Positions 44,872 through 54,900 of a stretch of 64,000 bases of DNA are shown here, piece after piece. Origin of the DNA: Methanoregula sp. (GTDB taxonomy: Archaea > Halobacteriota > Methanomicrobia > Methanomicrobiales > Methanospirillaceae); assembly GCA_041645435.1 (NCBI GenBank), contig JBAZQB010000004.1:310001-374000 (forward strand), read 5' to 3'. A program made the position numbers and the translations under genes. Under the pieces are notes generated by a model. The model had not been told where the DNA came from. It made no database searches and saw nothing but the letters and a program-made list of their open reading frames with translations. Numbering within the stretch: the first letter of the stretch is position 1; every line of letters begins with the position of its first letter.

Positions 44872-47800
44872 CTACCCCTTTTGTTCTTTTTCTTTCACGA
44901 CAATCGTAAATCCCGTCCCCGCACTCCGGTCCAGTTCAATGGTGCCGTCCAGTTGCTCCACAAGCGAGATCACCAGCCGGAGCCCTAACGATTCTGTATT
45001 CCTCCAGTCGAAATCCGCAGGTACTCCTACCCCATCGTTCTTTACCGTGAGGAGAAGTGTTGTACCCTTTTCAATTACCGTAATAGACAATGTACCTGTT
45101 CTTCCATCGGGAAACGCATGTTTCAACGCGTTGCTGGCCAGTTCGTTGATAATTAAGCCTAGCGGGATTGCCGTGTTGATGTCGAGCCTGATCTTACCGA
45201 TGTCAATGTTCAGGGTCACCTGCCGGGTATCTACTCCGTAGAACGAGAAGAGCTGGGTAACAAGGAAACGGGTGTAGTTGGCGAGATCGATCCGGGAGAT
45301 ATCCTCGGACTGGTACAGTTTTTCGTGCACAAGGGACATCGCACGGACCCGGTTCTGCGTCTCTGCCATGACCTGTTTCAATCGTTTATCATCAATCTGG
45401 CGCATCTGGAGATTGACCAGGCTGATGATGATCTGGAGATTGTTCTTGACCCGGTGGTGGATCTCGCGGAGAAGCAGGACTTTCTCATCTAAAGATGCCC
45501 TGATTTTATCCTCTGCATCTTTCTGTTCAGAGATATCCCGGACCGTTGCCTGGAGGATCGGTTTTCCCTTCCATTCGAACCTTGTCAGGAGGACGGTTGC
45601 CGGGAAGTCTTCCCCCGTGAGGCGCCGGTGTGTCCATTCGAAGTAATTGGATCCATCCCGCATCGCGGTCCCGATCATCTCTTTTGCCTTCTCGCCCGAT
45701 GGCCGCCCGTCCGGCTGGAATTCCGGCGAGAGCTCCCACGGTGCTTTCGATGTAAAACCAGACTCATCATCTGCGCGGAACATTGCGATGGTGGCGGGAT
45801 TGCCGGACGTGAACCGCCAGTCCGGGGGTTCCAGGGTCATGATGGCGTCGTGCGAAGACTCAAACAACCTGCTGTGCCGGAGTTCGCTCTCACGGAGTAT
45901 TGCCGTTTTTTCCTCGATCCCCTGCTGTAATTTTTTGTTGAAATCCTGGAGAATATTTTCAGCCTCTTTCTGGAGCGTGATGTCGATGAAACTCTCAAGA
46001 AGGACCGGCTTTCCTCCGAGCATAAGAGGAATTACCGTCTTGATGATCGGGCATTGTTCATTGCCGGATCTTATCAGGATCCGCTCGGAATCATCAATTG
46101 TCTGGTGAAGATCGGTGATCGGGCAGTTCCCCTTATCAGCAGGACAGATGAACCGGTGGCATTCGGACCCGACGATCTTCTCCTTTGCGACACCAATGAG
46201 ATTTACTGCAATAGTGTTTGCATCGAGGATCCGGTGCGTTGCCGGATCGATGATAACAAAACCGACATCAATCGAATCGAGGACCGTTTTCACATAGTTC
46301 TCGCTCTCCCGTAGCGCATCCTCCGCATGCTTTCGCTCGGTGATATCCCGGACGATCATGCTCGTCCGCTTCTGACCGTTACGGTCCGCAAAGACGCTGG
46401 AGGTAATTTCTCCGAAAAATCGTGTCCCGTCCTTCCGTACAAACGTCAGCTCGCCTTCGAATCTACCCGTTCGTTCCCGCTCCTGTATGGCGATGGCGAG
46501 CCGGGGATCAGTCGTATCGACAACCCCGGTCCTGCCTATTCTGATAATCTCGTCTTCGGTCCGCTGGAGCATGGTACAGGCAGCAGGATTTGCTGCCTGG
46601 ATACTGCCGTCAGTACTTGTCAGGAAGATGGCATCCATGGAGTTTTCGTAGAGAAGCCGGAACTTCTCCTCACTCTCCCTGAGTGCATCCTCTGCCTGTT
46701 TGCGCCCGGTGATATCCCTCATCACGTAATTGAACCCGGTGACCACGCCATCCGCCATCATGGGCGTCTGGTTGGTGCGGACATACCGCTCCTGACCGTC
46801 TTTTGTCAGGAGCCTGAATTCGTTTGCGCCATACTCCCCTTTTACCCTGTGCCTGAACCTTTCGAGGACCCGGGAGATATCTTCCGGATGAACAAAACGG
46901 CTGAAATGCTGCCCGACAACTTCCGGTACCGTATAGCCGAACAATCGCTGGACAACAGGGCTGATGTAGGTGACCGTCCCGTTCAGGTCCAGCGTGAGGA
47001 TCACATCGCTGATGTTCTCGACAAGCTGCCGGTACTTCGCGTGGCTTTCCCGCAGTGCATCTTCCACTTTTTTACGTTCGGTGATGTCCCGGGCAATTGA
47101 CAGGAAAACTGTTTTCCCAACGAGGGTAATCTTGTGAGCATTGATCTCCACCGGAACTATTATCCCGTCTTTTCTCCGGTGTTCCGTTTCAAATATCGCA
47201 CGGCCGACATCTCGTAATTCCCGTATGATTTCATCGTGCGGACGGCTGAAATTATCCGTGGTAATCTTCAGCGGGCCGAACTGAAGCAGTTCTTCCCTCG
47301 TGTACCCCAGCATACGGCAGGCAACATCATTGATGTCGAGATACCTGCCGGGAAACCCGTTGTCCATGATTTCAATGATCTCGATCGCATCGTTTGCATT
47401 GTCGAATATATTGCGGAACTTCTCCTCGCTCTCTTTAAGCGCCTTTTCAGCATTTTTCCGCTCGGTGATGTCGGTAAAGAGCCCGACCATGCACATCCTT
47501 CCCTGCATCATCACCGTGGAACTGGCGATATCCATCATCCGGATCGTCCCGTCTTTTTTCAGGCACGGGATATCCGTGAGATTACCCTTCTCACCCGTCA
47601 CAAGTCTCTGGAACTCACTTATAACATGGTCAAGACTCTCTTTTGGGTGGATATCCGCAACACTCATGGCCATGAGATCTTCGTTGGAATATCCCAGCAT
47701 CCTGCATATGGCCCGGTTGGCATGCACGAACTTCGTTGTCTCAATGTCGGCAAACAGAATTCCTTCATTTGCGTTTTCAAAGAGGGACCGGTATCGCTGT

Positions 47801-50358
47801 TCGCTCTCGTTGAGTGCTTCTTCCACATTCTTGCGCTCGGTAATATTGCGGCAGAACGAGACGATACGTTTCCCACCGGGCGTTTCATTGGTTGTTGCAT
47901 TGATGATGATGTGGATGTGCGTCCCGTCCCGGTGCTGGTAGATCGTTTCAAAATCCTGAATAAAGCCCTGCCGGGAACAGAGGGCCACCGCTGCGGCGTT
48001 GCTGTCCTGTTCCTCGGGGGCGGTCCACTCAATCACGGAATGTCCGATAATCTCCTCTCTTTTTTCCGCACCGATCAAGCGCATGTACGGCTCGTTTGCC
48101 TCTATGACGGTTCCCTTGTCATCAATCACCACGAAACCCGTATCGGTATTGTCTACAAGCTGGCGATACTTCTCTTTGCTCTCCCAGAGTGCTTCTTCGG
48201 CTTTTTTCCGATCTGTGATGTCACGGGCAATCACCTGCATGGCCGAGTCATCTTTCAGGATCGGAGTACCAGTAAATTCCAGGATAGCATAACTGCCGTC
48301 TTTTTTTCGGATACGTGCCTCAAACCTCGCTTCACTACCCTGCCAGTCCGGACTTCTTTTGACGTGTTCATACACGATTTCCAGATCATCGGGATGTATG
48401 AAGTCCTCGGGTCCTTTCCGGAGGATCTCATCTGGATCGAATCCGAGAATTCTTTTCACCGAGGGGGCGATGTAGGTTACCCGGCCTTTTTCATCCGTGA
48501 GCATTATGAGATCTGAGACCCGTTCAGCCATGCTCCGGAACCGCTCCTCGCTCCTCATGAGCGCATCCTCTGCCAATTTACGCTCGGTAATGTCGTGTGA
48601 TATGCCAAGAACTGCATACACGTCCCCGTCCTCATCGGTTAACGGGACAAGGGAATTATCCTGCCAGAACTCGCGGTCGCCATACCGGATTTTTGCCTCT
48701 TTACGGAGCGGTTTTCCGGTAGTAAATACGGTCTGGAGATCATAGCCCTGCTCGTCAGCGATATCCGGAGGGAACAGGCTCTTTCGCGGTTTATTCAGAA
48801 TATGTTCGGTTGAAAGATTCAACACCTGTGCTGCACGGGTGTTGACGAACCGGACCGTGTCGTCCCGGCCTATGATAAAGATCGGATCGGGCGCTGCTTC
48901 GGCAAGGGTCCGGTAATTTCTCTCGGTCTCTTTGAGCGCCTCTTCGGTTCGCTTCTTCTCGGTGATATCTGTATCCGCACCACGGTAACCGATAATCCTG
49001 CCCTGTTCCTCCAGGTGGGGGACACCACTGGTCTCAAGGATGACCCGGGTGCCGTTTTTATGCAGGTTTGGATTTACAAAGTTTTTAAAAGGCTCCTTTG
49101 TGGCGAATGCTTCCAATGCTGTTTTTTTCAACTCCTCTTTTTCTTCTGGTGCAAAGAGATCGTAGAAGTGCATCCTGCCAATGATCTCCTCCGGCCTGTA
49201 ACCCAGCATCTTCTCCACCGCAGGACTGGCATAGGTATAAAGACCGTCAGCATCCACTTCCCAGATCCATTCACCGGCACTCTCAGCTACCTGCCTGAAA
49301 CGCTCCTCGCTTATCGTGAGCACCTCTTCCGCATTTTTGCGCTCGGTAATATCTGTCAGGGTGTAATTGAACCCGGTGGTCACGCCCTCTTTCATTATCG
49401 GCGTCTGAGTGGTGCGGACATACCGCTCCCGACCGTCTTTGGTAAGGATCCTGAATTCGTTTGCTTCATACTCCCCAGCCACCCTGCGCCTGAACCCTTC
49501 GATGACCTTGGGGATGTCTTCACGATGAACAAACCGGGTGAAGTGCTGGCCGATCACTTCTCTTACCGTATAACCATACAATCGCTGGACAACAGGACTT
49601 ATGTACGTGAATGTTCCTGTCAGATCCAGCGTGAAAATAACATCACTGATGTTCTCGACAAGCTGCTTGTATTTTGCACGGCTTTGTCGCAGCAACTCTT
49701 CCGATTTCTTGCGCTCGGTAATATCACGGATATGGGAGATCCAGATCCTCGTTCCGTCGTAATTCACAAGATGGCCGCTGGATTCAACCGGAAAGGTTGT
49801 GCCATCTTTACGCAGGAGCCGTGTCTCAAAAAGAAAGGTGTCCTTTGTCTGTGCCTGCCGGATAATATCCCAAAGCTGGGGTTGAAGTTCAGGAAGGACA
49901 ATATCCGTTGGTCCCATGGCAAGCAGCTCTTCCCTGCTGTACCCGAGCATACGGCACGCGACAATGTTCGCCTCGATGAAATGACCCGGCGCCCTCTCGA
50001 CGGTAAGAGTATGTAACAGAATCGCATCATTTGCCCAGTCAAACACGATACGGAATCTCTCCTCGCGCTCCCTCAGCACTTCCTCCGCCTCCTTACGGTG
50101 CTGCATTTCCGCCTCAGTCTCGCGCTTTCTTTTAAAAAAATATACGGCAAAGAGGGCTGGGAAAATGAGAACTGCCATAAGGATACTGTCCACAAAGCCG
50201 GGCTGTATTGTCATAAGTGCTGTATGGACAGATTCGCCGATTCTGAAATAGATCAAAAACAGTATTATCGCGAGAATGGCAACGGATATACCAATAAGAT
50301 CGCGGGAAGTTTTTTTCCGTATCCATACAGAGAACTGCTCGGCGAGCACGATATTCAC
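44872..50358 (-). CDS. Giant 12-PAS histidine kinase of the HisKA_2 class
   Basis: 1828 residues from a GTG. Two short TM helices lie near 20-40 and 55-75, then about twelve PAS domains in tandem between residues 95 and 1600, recognisable by repeated ExxFRxxxxxA or KYRQLVENISDV starts and DITERK or DITGRK ends. PAS 2 and PAS 9 are near duplicates (VENISDVIFTLDLTGTFTY against VENISDVILTLDLNGTVTY), showing growth by internal duplication. PAS 11 carries a Cys-containing loop (GSECHRFICPADKGNCPI) that could bind metal or sense redox (inference). HisKA_2 has its His near 1632 in LLREIHHRVKNNLQIII; the ATPase has INELASNALKHAFPDG and VKNDGVGVPADFDW. It is probably transcribed with the two genes upstream; the gap to the preceding kinase is 61 bp. 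Confidence 0.95.
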   Translation of the reverse strand: MNIVLAEQFSVWIRKKTSRDLIGISVAILAIILFLIYFRIGESVHTALMTIQPGFVDSILMAVLIFPALFAVYFFKRKRETEAEMQHRKEAEEVLREREERFRIVFDWANDAILLHTLTVERAPGHFIEANIVACRMLGYSREELLAMGPTDIVLPELQPQLWDIIRQAQTKDTFLFETRLLRKDGTTFPVESSGHLVNYDGTRIWISHIRDITERKKSEELLRQSRAKYKQLVENISDVIFTLDLTGTFTYISPVVQRLYGYTVREVIGQHFTRFVHREDIPKVIEGFRRRVAGEYEANEFRILTKDGRERYVRTTQTPIMKEGVTTGFNYTLTDITERKNAEEVLTISEERFRQVAESAGEWIWEVDADGLYTYASPAVEKMLGYRPEEIIGRMHFYDLFAPEEKEELKKTALEAFATKEPFKNFVNPNLHKNGTRVILETSGVPHLEEQGRIIGYRGADTDITEKKRTEEALKETERNYRTLAEAAPDPIFIIGRDDTVRFVNTRAAQVLNLSTEHILNKPRKSLFPPDIADEQGYDLQTVFTTGKPLRKEAKIRYGDREFWQDNSLVPLTDEDGDVYAVLGISHDITERKLAEDALMRSEERFRSMAERVSDLIMLTDEKGRVTYIAPSVKRILGFDPDEILRKGPEDFIHPDDLEIVYEHVKRSPDWQGSEARFEARIRKKDGSYAILEFTGTPILKDDSAMQVIARDITDRKKAEEALWESKEKYRQLVDNTDTGFVVIDDKGTVIEANEPYMRLIGAEKREEIIGHSVIEWTAPEEQDSNAAAVALCSRQGFIQDFETIYQHRDGTHIHIIINATTNETPGGKRIVSFCRNITERKNVEEALNESEQRYRSLFENANEGILFADIETTKFVHANRAICRMLGYSNEDLMAMSVADIHPKESLDHVISEFQRLVTGEKGNLTDIPCLKKDGTIRMMDIASSTVMMQGRMCMVGLFTDITERKNAEKALKESEEKFRNIFDNANDAIEIIEIMDNGFPGRYLDINDVACRMLGYTREELLQFGPLKITTDNFSRPHDEIIRELRDVGRAIFETEHRRKDGIIVPVEINAHKITLVGKTVFLSIARDITERKKVEDALRESHAKYRQLVENISDVILTLDLNGTVTYISPVVQRLFGYTVPEVVGQHFSRFVHPEDISRVLERFRHRVKGEYGANEFRLLTKDGQERYVRTNQTPMMADGVVTGFNYVMRDITGRKQAEDALRESEEKFRLLYENSMDAIFLTSTDGSIQAANPAACTMLQRTEDEIIRIGRTGVVDTTDPRLAIAIQERERTGRFEGELTFVRKDGTRFFGEITSSVFADRNGQKRTSMIVRDITERKHAEDALRESENYVKTVLDSIDVGFVIIDPATHRILDANTIAVNLIGVAKEKIVGSECHRFICPADKGNCPITDLHQTIDDSERILIRSGNEQCPIIKTVIPLMLGGKPVLLESFIDITLQKEAENILQDFNKKLQQGIEEKTAILRESELRHSRLFESSHDAIMTLEPPDWRFTSGNPATIAMFRADDESGFTSKAPWELSPEFQPDGRPSGEKAKEMIGTAMRDGSNYFEWTHRRLTGEDFPATVLLTRFEWKGKPILQATVRDISEQKDAEDKIRASLDEKVLLLREIHHRVKNNLQIIISLVNLQMRQIDDKRLKQVMAETQNRVRAMSLVHEKLYQSEDISRIDLANYTRFLVTQLFSFYGVDTRQVTLNIDIGKIRLDINTAIPLGLIINELASNALKHAFPDGRTGTLSITVIEKGTTLLLTVKNDGVGVPADFDWRNTESLGLRLVISLVEQLDGTIELDRSAGTGFTIVVKEKEQKG

Positions 50359-50419
50359 CCATCCCTATGTCAATGTCAGAACGCTCCTGATTCAATCCTC
50401 ATATACATCTCCGGCATGA

Positions 50420-51691
50420 TCATTCTTTCTCCTGCACAATAATAGTAAACCGGGTACCCGCACGCCGGTCCAGTTCAATGGTGCCGTCCAGTTGCTCCAC
50501 CAGCGAGATCACCAGCAGGAGCCCCAGTGATTCTGCATTCCTCCAGTCGAAATCCGCCGGTAATCCAGCACCATCATCCTTTACAGTTATTGAAAGTGTC
50601 TTGTCCTCTTCCCGAATCGTGATGGACAATGTTCCAGTCCTTCCGTTGGGAAACGCATGTTTCAACGCGTTGCTTGCCAGCTCGTTGATGATGAGGCCGA
50701 GCGGGATTGCGGTGTTGATGTTGAGCATGAGCTTCCCGATGTCAATGTTCAGGGTCACCTGCCGTGAATCAACACCATAGAACGAGAAAAGCTGGGTTAC
50801 CAAAAACCGGGTGTAGCTGGCTAGATCGATGTGGGAGATATCCTCGGACTGGTAGAGCTTTTCGTGGACAAAGGCCATCGCCCGCACCCGGTTCTGGGTT
50901 TCTGCCATGACCTGTTTTAATCTTTCATCATCGATATGGCGCATCTGGAGGTTGACTAAGCTGATGATGATCTGGAGATTGTTATTGACCCGGTGGTGGA
51001 TTTCGCGGAGGAGCAGGACTTTCTCGTCCAGCGATGCTTTAATTTTATCCTCGGCGTGTTTCTGCCCGGTAATGTCGCGGATGGATTCAATTGCTCCCGT
51101 AAGATACCCGTCTGCATCATAGAGGGGGGATGCGATAAACCAGAGGTGAGCTCCCACGCCATTATTGAAGTGTGGAATAAATATCTCAGCGATCCGGGTT
51201 CTGCCTTCCTTTTTTATGACCGGATATTTTTCTACATCTGCCGGGTCATCGTGGAGGACGAGATCGATCGCGATCGGATGCCGCTCATGGTAGAACGGGA
51301 GAGTATATTCATAATCTCCTTTCCCGATCATCTGTTCTGCCGGAACTCCCGTCATCTCCACCATTGCGCGGTTCCATGCAAGAACCGTCCCGTTTTTGTC
51401 AATAACAAGGGTTGCATCAGGAAGGAAACTGATGATGTCAGCAAAGCGCCGCTCACTTTCCCGGGTCCTTTGCTCGCTATGGGCCAGTTCCTCATAATTC
51501 TGCCGGAGTTCTTCCTCATTGGAGGAAAGATCTTCGTATGCCGCCTTTAAGTCCTTGTTCTTCTTCTCCAGCTCTGCCATCTTCTGCTGGAGCTCAGGGT
51601 AGTAACTCTTCCGGATGGAGGACTCCCCAAGACCGATGATCTTGTTCCTCTGGCTTTGCCAGTCGGGCGTTTCTTCAGAGTGCATCTTCAC
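50420..51691 (-). CDS. Soluble PAS histidine kinase, HisKA_2 class
   Basis: 423 residues from a GTG, with an ATG two codons on. A long coiled coil (about 30-80, LQQKMAELEKKNKDLKAAYE) precedes a single PAS (85-200, SFLPDATLVIDKNGTVLAWN). HisKA_2 has its His near 231 in REIHHRVNNNLQIIISLV, where the usual Lys after Val is Asn. The ATPase has INELASNALKHAFPNG and VKDDGAGLPADFDW. The last 220 residues are almost identical to the cores of both neighbouring HisKA_2 kinases. No membrane segment, so it is cytoplasmic. A 46-codon gene ends 18 bp upstream. Confidence 0.93.
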   Translation of the reverse strand: MKMHSEETPDWQSQRNKIIGLGESSIRKSYYPELQQKMAELEKKNKDLKAAYEDLSSNEEELRQNYEELAHSEQRTRESERRFADIISFLPDATLVIDKNGTVLAWNRAMVEMTGVPAEQMIGKGDYEYTLPFYHERHPIAIDLVLHDDPADVEKYPVIKKEGRTRIAEIFIPHFNNGVGAHLWFIASPLYDADGYLTGAIESIRDITGQKHAEDKIKASLDEKVLLLREIHHRVNNNLQIIISLVNLQMRHIDDERLKQVMAETQNRVRAMAFVHEKLYQSEDISHIDLASYTRFLVTQLFSFYGVDSRQVTLNIDIGKLMLNINTAIPLGLIINELASNALKHAFPNGRTGTLSITIREEDKTLSITVKDDGAGLPADFDWRNAESLGLLLVISLVEQLDGTIELDRRAGTRFTIIVQEKE

Positions 51692-51709
51692 AGATCCGTT
51701 CGATATCTT

Positions 51710-51850
51710 TTAAGGGGGGGTTGTCGCGGGTTGGTCGCCATGCAGGGATCGTTCATCGCATTCCGTGCAAGTGATAAAAAAATCCAGAGCGTTTTTCCCG
51801 TAGGTGATCTTCAGCTCCGGACTATCCAGTGATTTGAGTGTTATGCCCAT
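51710..51850 (-). CDS. Small protein encoded upstream of the soluble kinase
   Basis: 46 residues from an ATG: ITLKSLDSPELKITYGKNAL, DFFITCTECDERSLHGDQ, then a Pro/Thr tail. It has a CxxC pair. It ends 18 bp before the kinase start, on the same strand, so it is probably co-transcribed. AAGGAA lies at a suitable distance before the ATG. Too short to assign to a family; it may be a kinase-associated micro-protein or the N-terminal remnant of a larger protein. Confidence 0.45.
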   Translation of the reverse strand: MGITLKSLDSPELKITYGKNALDFFITCTECDERSLHGDQPATTPP

Positions 51851-51931
51851 AATCAATTCCTTCTGTCCGCGATCTGCGGCGGATTTTCACCAGTACCAAA
51901 GAGTTCTCCTTACTATACTCATGCATGACGA

Positions 51932-54900
51932 TCATTCTTTCTCCTGCACAATAATAGTAAACCGGGTACCCTCACGCCGGTCCAGTTCAATAGTACCGTC
52001 CAGTTGCTCCACGAGCGAGATCACCAGCCGGAGCCCCAGCGATTCTGCATTCCTCCAGTCGAAATCCGCAGGTATTCCAATACCCTCGTCCTTAACGGTG
52101 AGGTGAAGTGTCTTGTCCTCTTCCCGTGCCGTGATGGATATCGTTCCTGTTCTCCCGTTAGGAAATGCGTGTTTCAACGCGTTGCTTGCCAGTTCGTTGA
52201 TGATGAGGCCGAGCGGGATTGCGGTGTTGATGTTGAGCATAAGCTTCCCGATGTCAATGTTCAGGGTCACCTGCCGGGAATCAACACCATAGAAAGAGAA
52301 AAGCTGGGTTACTAAAAACCGGGTGTAGCTGGCAAGATCGATGCGGGAGATATCCTCGGACTGGTAGAGTTTTTCGTGGACAAAGGCCATCGCCCGCACC
52401 CGGTTCTGGGTTTCTGCCATGACCTGTTTCAATCGTTCATCATCGATCTGGCGCATCTGGAGGTTGACCAGACTGATGATGATCTGAAGATTGTTCTTGA
52501 CCCGGTGGTGGATCTCGCGGAGGAGGACGACTTTCTCCTCCAGCGATGCGCTCAGCTCTTCGGTCCGGACCTTCACTTCCTGTTCGAGTTCTTCGCTATA
52601 ATGTTTCAGCAACACTTCGGCTTTCTTCCGTTCCGTGATATCCCGGACTACCCCGAGCATCACTTTTGTTCCCCGTATGGTAACGACATGGGTATTGACT
52701 TCTACAGGAATGATCGTGCCGTTCTTTGCCCGGTGCTCCGTCTCGAATCTTGCGCTGCCGGCAGTCCGCTGTTCTTCAAAGACTCGTTCCATCGGCGGGT
52801 TGTGGTAACCCGTGGAGATTTCGACCGGGGTTTTTGCCAGCATCTCTTGCCGGGTGTATCCCAGCATCCGGCAGGCAACATCGTTGACATCGGTGAACTT
52901 CCCGGGAGTCCCGTCATCATTGATCCCATGGATGTGGATTGCATCGGTGGTATTGTTGAAAATATCGCGGAACTTCTCCTCGCTCTCTTTGAGTGCTCCT
53001 TCCGCCTTCTTCTGCTCAGTGATGTCTTCATGCACCAAAATGACATTGCGGATAGTGCCGGCTGCATCCCGGACCGGGTAGATACTGCCCTGAACCCACC
53101 GTTTCTCCCCGAATCCCAGGGTCCTGCTGCCATCGTATTCCAGGGGGGGATACGCAACCGCCTCTCCGGAAAAGCCCCGCTGGATATAGGGCATTATTCC
53201 AAGGCGGGTGAGTTGTTCATCCTTAAGCATATTGTAATCTTTGAGATCCTCTAATGTCACTCCCCAGAGTTTTTCAAAGGCAGGATTGACCTGCAGGGTC
53301 CGGCCATCCGGGGACATCACCTCGATGCTTAACGGGGACTGCTCGATCATGGTCCTGAAGCGCTCCTCGCTCGCCTTTAGGGCATCTTCCACCTGCTTGC
53401 GGGCGGTGATATTCGACATGATGTAGTTGAACCCGGTGACAATACCATCCTTAATCATCGGTCGCTGGGAGACGCAGACGTTCTCCACCCTGCCATCCTT
53501 GCACCGGATCCTGAAGTTGTTGATACCATACTCGCCTTTCAGTCTTTTCTTAAACGCCTCGATGCACTGCGGGTGGTCATCCGGGTGAAGGAATTTTGTA
53601 AAGTGCTGCCCAATCACTTCGTCCGGGTGATACCCATACAACCGCTCAATGACCGGGCTTATATAGGTAAATGTTCCCTGCAGGTCCATCGAGAATATCA
53701 CATCATTGATGTTCTCGATGAGCTCCCGGTACATCTCGCGGCTCTCGCGGAGGGACTCTTCCGCAATATCTTTCTGGATGGCAAGGGAGATGGCACGGCT
53801 CAGTCCCTCGAGGATCGCATCCAAATCCGGCGATATCGGAAACCGCGCAAACAGGGCAAAGACCCCGAGGACATCACCATCCAAAGGTTTCAGGCGATAT
53901 CCTGCAAACGCCACGAGCCCAAGGCTTCTGGCCCATGCATGATCATGGACCCGGGGATCATGCTCCACATCATTTGTGAGAAACTTCGTTTCCTCTCCGG
54001 ATGCGATGCGCCCGATCTTGTAGGCACCGAACGGTACACGGCGGTGGCCTTTCCCGTCAATATGGGTATACCTGCCGGAACTGGCTTTTAAGTGCAGGCA
54101 CTTGTCGCGGAACCGACAGATATGCGGGCCTTCAGCAACTTCGGCATGCATGCAGTCCGTGGTGCACCGGTCTCCCTTTTCGATCAGCCAGATCCGGCAG
54201 AAATCTGCACCGAATATTTCAACAACACCATCAGTGATGATCTTTAATTTCTGATCGAGTGAGATGGGAGCAAGAACAGACTCTAAGATCCTGTTCACCC
54301 CTGCCTGCCACAATCGGATCCTCTCCCGTTCTTCTTCTGCATGCTTGCGCTGGATTAACGTCCATGCATTCTTTGCCAGCAGGGTCAGCACGTTGATATC
54401 TTTCTCATCGTAATCCGCTGCCTTGTTGCCCACACCGATGATTGCGACAATCCTGTCTTCATCGAAAATGGGAACGACCATCTCACGGATCACCGGGACA
54501 TGGCCTTCCGGCAGGCCTTTTTTATGGGGCAGGCTGGTATAATCATTGTGAATGACTGGTTTTCGTTGACGGATGCAATCCACCCAGACACCGGCTTTTG
54601 ATACCGGATAGTGTCGCTCAGGTTCCTTGGGGATAAAACAGTGCTTCTTTGTTTCTGTTGACCAGGCGATCAGCTGGATTGTCTCCTCATCGGGATTGAT
54701 GAGATGGAAGAACCCGATTTTGCTTGTGGTCAGCCGTTCTGCCTCATCGAGGGTATACCCCATACTCTCGCTGACCGACATTGTATCGATCAGCTGGTTT
54801 AATTTTACGGCAGCCTGTACGCCCTCTTCCGCCCGCTTGCGGGCGGTGATATCGGTCATGATGTAGTTGAACCCGACGACCCTGCCATCGGTTATCGTTG

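Noticed and set aside
47236..48516. Long plus-strand open frame (over 400 codons) opposite the 12-PAS kinase
   Set aside because: It lies wholly antisense to well-supported PAS coding sequence, has no family resemblance, and its repeats mirror the PAS repeats of the real gene.
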